The notes beneath the pieces are model-generated. The model made no database searches, was not told where the DNA came from, and saw only the letters and a program-made list of their open reading frames with translations. Both the position numbers and the translations under genes were made by a program. From NCBI RefSeq assembly GCF_024171695.1, contig NZ_JAMTCF010000014.1, positions 124,001 through 188,000 on the forward strand: DNA of 64,000 nt, in the 5' to 3' direction. This DNA is from Actinosynnema pretiosum (lineage in GTDB: Bacteria; Actinomycetota; Actinomycetes; Mycobacteriales; Pseudonocardiaceae). Each line of letters starts with the position of its first letter. Position 1 is the stretch's first letter. Positions 1-6,759 of this stretch are shown in pieces.

Positions 1-39
1 TCCTGGGGGACGCCCGCCCGTGGTGTGCGTTCGCGCCGG

Positions 40-228
40 TCAGCCTGCGGCGTCGTCGATGTCGGCCTCGTAGGAGGCGACGAAGTCCTCGCGGTCCTTC
101 TTGTCCGCGATGGTCAGGGCGGTCTGCGCGCCCAGGGTGAGTGCCCGGCTCCGGGCGGCGGTCCTGTTGGTGGCGTCGGCGTTGCGCAGCGCGGTGAGCG
201 CGGCGCGCAGTTCGGCCGCAGTGACCAT
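40..228 (-). CDS. Small charged protein, unknown function (62 aa)
   Basis: The product is a 62-residue helical, charged protein that begins MVTAAELRAAL and ends in an acidic tail (SYEADIDDAAG). It has no membrane segment and I do not recognise the family. The ATG is chosen because GAGGAAGGA lies about 8 nt upstream, which is a strong ribosome binding site. It is the last gene of the minus-strand operon that begins at 2500. The preceding ORF runs into it in the same frame with no stop, so the two could also be read as one longer protein. The private ribosome site argues for a separate gene. Confidence 0.65.
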   Translation of the reverse strand: MVTAAELRAALTALRNADATNRTAARSRALTLGAQTALTIADKKDREDFVASYEADIDDAAG

Positions 229-915
229 GACGGGGTCCTTCCTCGGGTTATCGCGGCTGGTCAGTGGCGGGTGTCGAGGCTGTCGAGGGCGTCGGTGAGC
301 AGCTCGCCAGACCTGGCGGCGGGCGGGTCGGTGGGGGTCGGCGACTTCGGCGGCGACGTGGCAGGGGTGCAGGCTCGGCTGCTGCCCGGTCGGGCGCTGG
401 AGCAACTTCCAGTTCGGCTCGGGCGGGGAGACGGCCCGGGTGGCGGTCTCGGCGCGGCGCGGGTCCGTGCCGAGCAGGTCGCGCAGCTTGCCCCAGCGGG
501 TCGGGTGGATCTGGGAGGGGGCGAGGGCTGTGGGGTGGACGGTGGCGGTGGCCTGGTAGCCGCAGCGCAGACCGAGCGGGACCAGCAGCCCGTGCCCAGG
601 CCGCCCGGTGGTGTTCCAGCCGGTGGCCGCGCGCAGGTGGGTCGCGGCCTGCTCGCACAGCCCCACCGCGGGGGTGCCGTGGCGCAGCGAGGGGTCGCGG
701 GTGAACAGCACCTCCCGCACCCGCCCGGCCGGGTCGAGGGCGAGCAGGACGGTGACCGGCCAGTGCAGGGCGAGCGCGGTGCGGTGCAGGGCGGCCCGGA
801 TCTCGACCGGGTCGGTGGGCGGCAGAGCCAGCCGGGCGCTCCAGGCCCGGGGTGCGAGCGCGACCACCTCGTAGCGGCCGATGCGCGTCCCCACGACGGG
901 CGCGGGGGCGTTCAC
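40..915 (-). CDS. Unknown protein of accessory element, in frame with downstream small gene; possible 3' frameshift
   Basis: It starts at GTG 915, preceded by AAGGAGGAG, and that GTG overlaps the stop of the upstream gene (GTGA), so translation is coupled. The first 200 or so residues look like a compact soluble domain (VVGTRIGRYEVVALAPRAWS at the start). I do not recognise the family. The reading frame stays open through a ribosome binding site and the 62-aa gene to the stop at 40. A neighbouring frame instead ends naturally as SGELLTDALDSLDTRH with a stop at 261-263. The simplest reading is a protein of about 218 residues whose last 16 codons were displaced by a 1-nt indel near 300. The alternative is a genuine 291-aa fusion. 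Confidence 0.55.
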   Translation of the reverse strand: MNAPAPVVGTRIGRYEVVALAPRAWSARLALPPTDPVEIRAALHRTALALHWPVTVLLALDPAGRVREVLFTRDPSLRHGTPAVGLCEQAATHLRAATGWNTTGRPGHGLLVPLGLRCGYQATATVHPTALAPSQIHPTRWGKLRDLLGTDPRRAETATRAVSPPEPNWKLLQRPTGQQPSLHPCHVAAEVADPHRPARRQVWRAAHRRPRQPRHPPLTSRDNPRKDPVMVTAAELRAALTALRNADATNRTAARSRALTLGAQTALTIADKKDREDFVASYEADIDDAAG

Positions 916-2000
916 CGTGTCTCCTCCTTCTCGCGTCCGGCCTGGGCGGCGGCCTGCTCGTGGTCGAGAGTCTTGCGGCGGTGGGCGAGCAGCCGTGCGG
1001 CCAGTGCGAGCAGCTCGCGCACCGCCTGGCGCGCGGCCTGGTCGCGTAGATGGAGCCGGTCGGCGTCGGGGCTGTGCCACAGCGCGTAGGCGGCCTGGGT
1101 GGCCGTCTGTGCCGCGGTGTGCAGCTGCGGCAGGTCGAGTTCGGCGGCGACCAGGCGCAGCGCGGTCACCGGCGCGGCCAGGGCACGGCGGGTGGCGTGG
1201 GTGGCGGCGGTGGTGTCGGCCGCCCGCAGCTCGTCGCCGTGCCCGGCCAGGCGCTCCAGCTCGTCGGCGCGCATGGTGGCCAGGTGCGCGTCGAGCCCGA
1301 TGACGAGGGTGCCTACCAGGCGCTCGGCGGTGTCCAGGCGGACCCGGACGCGGTGGGCACGGACCTGGGCGGTCTCCCGGTCGGGGTCGTGGTGTTCGTC
1401 GTGCTGGTCGTGGGGGCGGGCGGCGTCCCGGTCCAGGCCGGTGCGCCAGCCGGTGAGCAGGTCCGCGGCGAGCGCGGTCAGCGCGTGGCAGGCGGCGCGG
1501 GCCGCGTCCTGCCGGAGGGTGAGTTCGTCCGGGTCGGGGCTGCGCCACATGCGGTAGGTGGCCTCGGCGGCCTCGGTCCCGACCCGGTGCAGCTCGGGCA
1601 TCTCCAGTTCGCGTCCGCGCAGCCGCAGGCCCATCAGGCAGCGGTCCAGGTGCTCGCGGGCGGCGTGGGCTTGGGCGTCGGCCGCGGCCAGGCGCAGCTC
1701 CCGGTCCAGCGCGTCCGGGTTCAGGGCCAGGTCCTCGCGGCGGCGCATGGCCGAGCGGTGTCCGTCCAGGGCCGCCACGGTGTCGATCACGGACTGCTCG
1801 GCGGCGTCCAGGCGGGCGTAGGCGTGGGTCAGGGCGGCGCGGTGGTCCTGGGCGGCGCGGGCGTGCGCGTCGCGGCGCCGGGCGGACTCGGCGGTGACCT
1901 GGGCCCCGCGCAGCGTGCCGCGCACGGCGATCGAGGAGGTCAGGGCGGCGGTGAGCAGGGTCGCGGTCGCGGGCACGACGACGATGAGGACGGCGTTCAC
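912..2000 (-). CDS. Membrane-anchored helical protein with internal duplication (362 aa)
   Basis: An N-terminal hydrophobic segment (residues 2-26, AVLIVVVPATATLLTAALTS) should anchor the protein. The rest is soluble and helical. The soluble part is two copies of a module of about 140 residues. Copy 1 contains ELEMPELHRVGTEAAEATYR, then MWRSPDPDELTLR. Copy 2 contains ELDLPQLHTAAQTATQAAYA, then LWHSPDADRLHLR. The second copy ends about residue 353. The start GTG 2000 overlaps the stop of the 46-aa gene upstream, and the stop overlaps the next start, so it sits inside a coupled operon. The family is not recognised. A membrane-tethered scaffold is possible, but that is inference. Confidence 0.7.
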   Translation of the reverse strand: MNAVLIVVVPATATLLTAALTSSIAVRGTLRGAQVTAESARRRDAHARAAQDHRAALTHAYARLDAAEQSVIDTVAALDGHRSAMRRREDLALNPDALDRELRLAAADAQAHAAREHLDRCLMGLRLRGRELEMPELHRVGTEAAEATYRMWRSPDPDELTLRQDAARAACHALTALAADLLTGWRTGLDRDAARPHDQHDEHHDPDRETAQVRAHRVRVRLDTAERLVGTLVIGLDAHLATMRADELERLAGHGDELRAADTTAATHATRRALAAPVTALRLVAAELDLPQLHTAAQTATQAAYALWHSPDADRLHLRDQAARQAVRELLALAARLLAHRRKTLDHEQAAAQAGREKEETR

Positions 2001-2137
2001 GAGGCACCCCCGTGGATGTGGTGGACGTCCTGGTAGCCCTCGGCGGCCAGGTGGGCGGTGGTCAGGGCGGCGGTAGCGGCGTGCTGGGCGCGCACGACCC
2101 GGTCGGGGGCCTGTCGCCCCCGGCGCAGGCCGGGCAT
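1997..2137 (-). CDS. Small protein (46 aa), coupled to membrane protein
   Basis: This short gene begins MPGLRRGRQAPDRVV and ends HHIHGGAS. GAGGCGG precedes the ATG at 2137 by a normal distance. Its TGA overlaps the GTG of the next gene (CTCGTGAAC), the arrangement used throughout this operon, and it starts 13 nt after the stop of the gene upstream. No motif is recognised. Placement, ribosome site and coupling are the evidence that it is real. Confidence 0.55.
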   Translation of the reverse strand: MPGLRRGRQAPDRVVRAQHAATAALTTAHLAAEGYQDVHHIHGGAS

Positions 2138-2149
2138 GGCCGCCTCGCG

Positions 2150-2500
2150 CTAGACCTGCTGGGCCAGGCAGGTGCCCAGGGCGCCGCCGATCTGGGAGAC
2201 CAGCCCGGCGGGCACGGCCAGGGCCGCGAGCAGCGCGATCGCCAGCCCGTCGGCGCGGCCCAGGGCGTGGTCGACGGAGGCGCCGATGCGCTGCACCCAG
2301 GACCGGGCCTGGACCTGCTCGGGAGCGGCGGGCTGTGGCGGGGTGGTGGACGCGCACCGGTGGACGCGCACGGGCGGGTGCCCCGCGATGTGCGGGCGGC
2401 GAGGTGCGGTCCCTGCGGCGCGGCAGGGGGCGCTGGAGGTGTTGCGGGACGCGGGAGCCGAACGCAGGTGACGGGCGCGGTGGGAGGTCTGTGTGCTCAC
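2150..2500 (-). CDS. Small protein with C-terminal membrane segment (116 aa)
   Basis: The N-terminal 60 residues are polar, basic and proline-rich. The C-terminal part holds one hydrophobic stretch (GLAIALLAALAVPAGLVSQI), so the protein is probably tail-anchored. It is the first gene of the minus-strand operon 2500 to 40. Its GTG start lies 17 nt from the edge of the large palindrome at 2517-2567, which should therefore overlap or control its promoter. No strong ribosome site is visible. Function is unknown. Confidence 0.6.
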   Translation of the reverse strand: MSTQTSHRARHLRSAPASRNTSSAPCRAAGTAPRRPHIAGHPPVRVHRCASTTPPQPAAPEQVQARSWVQRIGASVDHALGRADGLAIALLAALAVPAGLVSQIGGALGTCLAQQV

Positions 2501-2516
2501 ATCACCAAGCTAGAGG

Positions 2517-2567
2517 CTCACACCCTAGAAAAACTAGGGTCTAACCCTAGTTTTTCTAGGGTGTGAG
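2517..2567. promoter_or_regulatory. 51-nt near-perfect palindrome, probable double operator
   Basis: Two 24-bp arms (2517-2540 and 2544-2567) are exact inverted copies around a 3-nt centre. Each arm itself contains the 19-nt palindrome ACCCTAGAAAAACTAGGGT (2522-2540; its complement at 2544-2562). It lies between the stop of the 97-aa gene and the start of the operon at 2500. A third, variant copy is upstream of the 97-aa gene. This looks like cooperative operators for a dimeric regulator rather than a terminator, because the A/T tract is inside the stem. Confidence 0.7.
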
Positions 2568-2573
2568 CGCGTT

Positions 2574-2867
2574 TCACTCGGATGAGGTACCGGCTTCGGA
2601 CGGGAAGGTGCCGTACGCCAGTAGCGCGGCGCGCCACCCTTGGACGTGATCGCGGGACGGCGTGGGGGGAGCACCGGCGAGGGTCGCGCGCGCCCAGGCC
2701 TGGAGGGCCTGGGACAGGGCCGCCGTGCTGATCCGGGCGCGGGGCCTGCCCTCGTGGGCGGCGAGCGCCTCGGCGACCTGGTCCAGGGTGAACACGGCCT
2801 CCAGGCGCAGGGGGTAGCCCCACGAGCCGTCGTCGGCCTGCTGGGCACGGCCGCGCGTGGTCACCAT
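2574..2867 (-). CDS. Small soluble protein, unknown (97 aa)
   Basis: It begins MVTTRGRAQQADDGSWGYPL and contains a helical segment (LDQVAEALAAHEG) that could be part of a DNA-binding or partner-binding fold, but no family is recognised. GGGAGGTAAT precedes the ATG at 2867, a strong ribosome site. A 19-nt palindrome like those at 2517-2567 sits 26 nt upstream. Palindromes before this gene and before the following operon suggest it and the operon are co-regulated, and it could be the regulator itself. Confidence 0.65.
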   Translation of the reverse strand: MVTTRGRAQQADDGSWGYPLRLEAVFTLDQVAEALAAHEGRPRARISTAALSQALQAWARATLAGAPPTPSRDHVQGWRAALLAYGTFPSEAGTSSE

Positions 2868-2892
2868 GTCGATTACCTCCCGGTTGACACAG

Positions 2893-2911
2893 ACCCTCGA
2901 AAAACGAGGGT
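2893..2911. promoter_or_regulatory. Third copy of the ACCCT-AAAAA-AGGGT palindrome
   Basis: ACCCTCGAAAAACGAGGGT differs from the 2522-2540 site only by a compensatory change of T-A to C-G pairs at symmetric positions, so palindromy is conserved. It lies just upstream of the 97-aa gene. A TTGACA hexamer abuts it on the plus strand (2885-2890). Confidence 0.65.
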
Positions 2912-2982
2912 GTACAGCATGTTCTACCGGGTCCAGCAGCCGCGACGCACCCGCTCGGCGGCGCGGTCACGGCCGGACGGGA

Positions 2983-3014
2983 ACGGCCGCGCCCGGAGGA
3001 CCGGGCGCGGCCGT
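2983..3014 (-). terminator. Hairpin downstream of the DUF397 gene
   Basis: A perfect 14-bp stem (ACGGCCGCGCCCGG with its complement at 3001-3014) closes a 4-nt loop 20 nt beyond the stop at 3034. There is no clear U tract, as is common in actinomycetes. Confidence 0.6.
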
Positions 3015-3033
3015 CGAGGTCCGGGCGGTGCGG

Positions 3034-3273
3034 CTAGCTCGCGGGTCCGTCGAAGTGGCCGTCCGCGATCGCGCCGAGCAGGGCGTCCATCCCGGTTCGG
3101 GTCAGCACGATGACCGGGCTGGCGTCGCCGAGCTTGGAGTCGCGGATGCCCGCGTGGCCGGACACGCGGAGGTTGATCTCGACGCAGCCGTTCTGCCCGG
3201 CGCTGCGGTGGGCCTTGACCCAGCCGGTGCCGGTGGCGCGGAGAGCGGCGCGTGCCGCATCGTGCGTGGTCAT
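3034..3273 (-). CDS. DUF397 family small protein
   Basis: This 79-residue protein shows the DUF397 pattern: WVKAHRSAGQNGCVEINL near the N-terminus, an IRDSKLGD segment, and a C-terminal LLGAIADGHFDG helix. DUF397 proteins are small partners encoded next to XRE-DUF5753 regulators (the WhiJ-type pairs of Streptomyces) and are thought to modulate them. Its ATG overlaps the regulator stop (ATGA), so both are made together. A hairpin terminator follows. Confidence 0.9.
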   Translation of the reverse strand: MTTHDAARAALRATGTGWVKAHRSAGQNGCVEINLRVSGHAGIRDSKLGDASPVIVLTRTGMDALLGAIADGHFDGPAS

Positions 3274-4196
3274 CAGAGGAGTGTCGCTGCCTTCCTGATC
3301 AGGTCGATGGTCTTCTCGCGGGGTTCGGCCAGCTCGAGCAGCCGGTCGAACACCGCGCGGTAGTCGGCGACCTGCGCGCGTTCCTCGTAGTACAGGCCCT
3401 GCGCGCGGGTCTCGACGTAGGCGGTGCCGGGGTCGTCCCCGAACTCGTCGTCGTAGTCCAGGATCGTGAAGGTGCCCTCGATCCCCGGATGGCCCCCGGC
3501 ACTGTAGGGCAGCACCCGCAGGTCCAGGTTGGGCAACCGCGCGAGCTCGACCAGGTGCCCCAACTGCCCGCGGGTGGTCTCCGGACCGCCGACCAGGCGC
3601 CGCAGCGCGCTCTCGTCCAGCACGGAGCGCACCTGGGGCGGGTTGTCGGGGCGGGTGAGGATCTCCTGGCGCGCCATGCGCAGTTCGACCGCGGCCAGGA
3701 CCTGCCCTTCGTCCAGGTTCCGCTGCCCGGCACGGTAGAGGGCGCGGGCGTAGTCCGGGGTCTGGAACAGGCCGGGGACCACCACCTGGTCGTAGGAGCT
3801 GATGACGGCGGCGTTGCTCTCCAGCCCGAGGTAGAGCTCGAACCAGTCGGGCACGGCGGGGAAGTTGATCCACCAGTCCTTGCCCTTCCCCGCGGCGACC
3901 AGCAGGTTGCGGAAGAAGGGGACCCTCTCAGGGCGGCCGTACCAGTTGAGCAGGACCTCGATGTCGCTGGGCGAGGGCGTGCGCACGTTGTTCTCGAAGT
4001 GCCGGTACGCGCCTGGGGTCTTGCCCAGGCGCTCGGCGACCTCCGCGGGCTCCTTGCCGGCTGCGGTCCGGAGCCGCTTGAGCTCCTGCGAGATCCACCG
4101 GCGTAGCGCGGTGGGGGACTGCCTGCCGACCACGGGGTTCCTGCCTCCGTCTCTGTGCAGCACCTGGGGGTACAGCGGATCACCCGGATAGGCCAT
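3273..4196 (-). CDS. XRE-family regulator with DUF5753 domain
   Basis: Residues about 25-85 form a helix-turn-helix (WISQELKRLRTAAGKEPAEV, then LGKTPGAYRHFENNVR). The remaining 200 or so residues are the DUF5753 effector domain, with VVVPGLFQTPDYARALY and LRVLPYSAGGHPGIEGTF. The length of 307 aa is normal for the family. It is a cytoplasmic DNA-binding protein coupled to the DUF397 gene by an ATGA overlap. The palindrome pair at 4205-4232 lies directly upstream of the ATG, so autoregulation is likely. The ligand or inducer is unknown. Confidence 0.9.
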   Translation of the reverse strand: MAYPGDPLYPQVLHRDGGRNPVVGRQSPTALRRWISQELKRLRTAAGKEPAEVAERLGKTPGAYRHFENNVRTPSPSDIEVLLNWYGRPERVPFFRNLLVAAGKGKDWWINFPAVPDWFELYLGLESNAAVISSYDQVVVPGLFQTPDYARALYRAGQRNLDEGQVLAAVELRMARQEILTRPDNPPQVRSVLDESALRRLVGGPETTRGQLGHLVELARLPNLDLRVLPYSAGGHPGIEGTFTILDYDDEFGDDPGTAYVETRAQGLYYEERAQVADYRAVFDRLLELAEPREKTIDLIRKAATLL

Positions 4197-4204
4197 GCCA
4201 AACC

Positions 4205-4232
4205 GTAGCGCGCTACAGCTGTAGCGCGCTAC
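4205..4232. promoter_or_regulatory. 28-bp perfect palindrome, two GTAGCGCGCTAC sites
   Basis: GTAGCGCGCTAC occurs at 4205-4216 and 4221-4232, separated by AGCT. Each 12-mer is palindromic and so is the whole. It starts 9 nt upstream of the XRE regulator ATG, over the expected promoter or leader, and is a good candidate for that regulator's operator. Confidence 0.7.
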
Positions 4233-4457
4233 ATTCGAGTCTGGCTGCCAAGCTGTTGGGCTACACGGTAGCCCCTGGCGCGGAACGCGTCGGGGAACGG
4301 GCACGCCCGCTTCCTCACGCGGCAGCGTCAGGTCGGCCTTCGTCCCTGGTGAGCGCTCCTCGAGCGCTGCACTCGGCCCATCAGGGGCACCTGAGCCGCA
4401 GGTCCCGCCCTGTGCCCCGACCGGGGCGGGACCCGCGCCAATTCCCGGGAGGCACCG

Positions 4458-4577
4458 ATGGGACGCCTGCTGACCGACCTCTGGCCCGCGCTCGCGGCCG
4501 CCGCAGCGGCCGCGAGCTGGGTCGTCAGGGACCTGGCCAGGTCCACCCACCGCTCCGGCAGGAAGGACAGGCCATGA
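4458..4577 (+). CDS. Small Ala-rich protein (39 aa)
   Basis: It reads MGRLLTDLWPALAAAAAAAS followed by a basic tail. GGGAGG stands before the ATG, and the TGA overlaps the ATG of the next gene (ATGA). The middle is a short Ala/Trp hydrophobic helix that might touch the membrane. Function is unknown. Coupling and ribosome site support it. Confidence 0.5.
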   Translation: MGRLLTDLWPALAAAAAAASWVVRDLARSTHRSGRKDRP

Positions 4578-4837
4578 CCACGACGACACTGCGAGTGCTG
4601 CGGGACCGGCGGAGGCGGCGGGTGGCCTGCCGGGACGGCCACGGGCTGCGCAGCTGGATCACCCCGTCCGCCCGCCCCGACGGCGCCGGGGTCCGCTTGG
4701 ACACCTGCCTGGGCACGCTGCTGCTCACCCCCCTCGAGGTCGGCAGGCTGCGTGCCCGGCTGGCCGAGGAGATCCTGGCCTCGGAGACCACCCCGCCCCG
4801 CCCGGCCGGGGACCACCGGGCCGGGTGTCGGCCGTGA
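4574..4837 (+). CDS. Small unknown protein (87 aa)
   Basis: It begins MTTTTLRVLRDRRRRRVACR and continues with a beta-rich stretch (GVRLDTCLGTLLLTPLEVG) and a C-terminal helix. GGAAGGACAGG precedes the ATG. It overlaps its neighbours at both ends (ATGA and GTGA), so three small genes form one coupled unit. No family is recognised. The basic N-terminus is unusual for its size. Confidence 0.6.
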   Translation: MTTTTLRVLRDRRRRRVACRDGHGLRSWITPSARPDGAGVRLDTCLGTLLLTPLEVGRLRARLAEEILASETTPPRPAGDHRAGCRP

Positions 4838-5226
4838 GCGGCGGACCGGCCGTGAGCGGCGGACCGGCCGTGGACGGCGGCCCCCACCTGGGAGCCCGGC
4901 ACAAACTCGACGCCGCGCTGCACGCGTTGCGCCTGGCCGGATTCGCCCCGGTGGGCCTGCCCGCGCCCGGCGGCGTCCCGGACCCCGCGCTACTGCGGCT
5001 GCGCGGGGACCTGCAGGAGATGCTCGTACTCCCGCCCTACGGCGACGCCACGATCCTGATCGTGCGGGTGGCCCACGACCCCACCGCCCCGGCCTGGCTG
5101 CTGCGCGAGGTGCTGACCGAGGAGAGCCTGCCCGCGCTGCAGGCCGCCCTGCGCCTGCTCGACCACATCCGCCGCACCACGCCCGCACCCACGGCCGTCC
5201 CGGCCCGGCGGCGTCCGGCGGACTGA
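4834..5226 (+). CDS. Unknown protein with N-terminal tandem repeat (130 aa)
   Basis: The GTG at 4834 is chosen because it overlaps the upstream stop (GTGA). GTG at 4825 or 4852 is also possible. The start region is an 18-bp tandem repeat giving VSGGPAVSGGPAVDGGP, probably a flexible leader. The body (LDAALHALRLAGFAPVGLP, then ILIVRVAHDPTAPAWLLREV) looks like a small alpha/beta fold. The function is unknown. The next gene starts 168 nt downstream. Confidence 0.6.
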   Translation: MSGGPAVSGGPAVDGGPHLGARHKLDAALHALRLAGFAPVGLPAPGGVPDPALLRLRGDLQEMLVLPPYGDATILIVRVAHDPTAPAWLLREVLTEESLPALQAALRLLDHIRRTTPAPTAVPARRRPAD

Positions 5227-5394
5227 CCGCAGGGCGCGGCAGCGCAAGTCGGGTGTCTCCTCCCCCCGGCACCGATCCTCGCGCGCCCCCTCCACCCCAG
5301 GGCCCGGCGCGGTTGGCGACGCGCGGGGCCCTCCTTTTCTTCTTTCCCCGCGCGTGGCGGGGGCGTCCCCGATCCTCGACAGGAAGGCGTCGTC

Positions 5395-6759
5395 GTGCCC
5401 GCTGCTGCCCAAGCCCGCCATCCCGAGGAACAATCGCCGTTGACCGCCCGCGCGCGGCGGCTGCTGTGGGCCCTGCACACCGTCCCCGGCCTGGCCCCGC
5501 GCGAGCTGGACCTCGATCTGGTCACGCGTCTGCACGGCGGCACCGCGTTGCAGGTGGAACGGGTGCTCGCCGAGTTGACCGTGCACAGGCAGCTCACCGC
5601 GATCGCACCCGGCCGGTGGTTGCTGCTCCCGCACCGCCCCCACCAGCCGCACGCCCAGCGGTATCGTCCCGCCGAGTCGGTGCCCGCGGCGGTGGCGGAG
5701 CGGGTGGACCTCCTGTTGGGCTGGTACGCCGGCACCGCCGTGACCGCCGACCGCGCCCTGAACCCGAACCCTTGGCGCCTGGCCACCGGCACCCACCAGG
5801 ACCAAGGGGTGGGCGGACCGTGGCGGGTGGACCGCGCCCGCGCCTGGGCGTGCGGGCACCTGTCCGCCCTGCACGTCGCCCTCGACGTCGCGATCGCCCG
5901 TCGGCACGAGGACGCGCCCGTGCTGGCAGAGACGCTGTGGGCGCTGGCTGCCCAGGTGCGCCCACAGTTGGCGGCCGAGGCCGCCGAGCGCGCCCTGGCC
6001 CTGCCCACCATCACGGTCCCGGCATCCTGGTGCGTGGTGTTCGCCGCGCGCCGGGCCGCCGCGCTCGGCGCGATCGCCCTCACCCCCGAGCAGCGGCGAG
6101 CGGCCGAGCGCGCCGCCGACCACGCGCTGGACCAGGCAGGGGCAGGGGCAGGGGGCAGAGTGCTCGCGTTGGCACTGACCACCCGCGCCGCGCTGCTGGC
6201 CCGGCACGAACGGGACCCGGCCGCGCTGGAGCCGGCAGTGACAGCCCTGGGCCAGGCCCTCGGGCTGCTCGACCCCGACCGGCACCGACTCGACCGCGCG
6301 CACGCGCACCGCGTGCTCGCCGACGTGCTCACCGCACAGGGCGAACACCAGAGCGCCGAGGAGCACCTGCGCGCCGCCGTCGACCAGGCCCGCGACGGCG
6401 GAGACCTGCTGTGGTCCGGCAGGCTGCTGCTCGTCCAGGCCCGCCACACCCACCACGCGCACGGCCCGCAGGCGGCGCTGCCGCTGCTGCACGAGGCCGC
6501 GCGCACGCTCACCGACCGCGCCGCCACCGCCGACCAGGCCGGACTGCACGAACTGCTCGCCGCCGCACTGGACGGGCTGGGCGAGCGGGAGGCTGCGGCC
6601 GCGCACTGGGCGCAGGCCGCCCACCACTGGGTGCTCGCGCGCGAGGACCGGGCAGCGCTGCGCGCCCAGGCCCACGTCGACCGGACCGCCACACCGTCCT
6701 CACCCTCGTGTTCGGCTTCGTCCGCCGCTTCGCCGACCCTGTCCGGGAGGACCGCGTGA
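5395..6759 (+). CDS. Winged-helix plus TPR-like protein, resembles the C-terminal half of a STAND regulator
   Basis: Residues about 15-80 form a winged-helix segment (RRLLWALHTVPGLAP, then VERVLAELTVHRQLTAI). A helical linker follows (RVDLLLGWYAGTAVTADRAL), then Ala-rich helical repeats to the end. In AfsR-like and other NB-ARC proteins this order (winged helix, LLxWY linker, TPR) follows the ATPase domain. Here no P-loop is present and the protein begins at the winged helix. Its TGA overlaps the GTG of the M3 peptidase gene, so the two products are made together, suggesting a sensor or adaptor for the peptidase. Two similar proteins occur at 14472-15779 and 26855-28132. Confidence 0.65.
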   Translation: MPAAAQARHPEEQSPLTARARRLLWALHTVPGLAPRELDLDLVTRLHGGTALQVERVLAELTVHRQLTAIAPGRWLLLPHRPHQPHAQRYRPAESVPAAVAERVDLLLGWYAGTAVTADRALNPNPWRLATGTHQDQGVGGPWRVDRARAWACGHLSALHVALDVAIARRHEDAPVLAETLWALAAQVRPQLAAEAAERALALPTITVPASWCVVFAARRAAALGAIALTPEQRRAAERAADHALDQAGAGAGGRVLALALTTRAALLARHERDPAALEPAVTALGQALGLLDPDRHRLDRAHAHRVLADVLTAQGEHQSAEEHLRAAVDQARDGGDLLWSGRLLLVQARHTHHAHGPQAALPLLHEAARTLTDRAATADQAGLHELLAAALDGLGEREAAAAHWAQAAHHWVLAREDRAALRAQAHVDRTATPSSPSCSASSAASPTLSGRTA

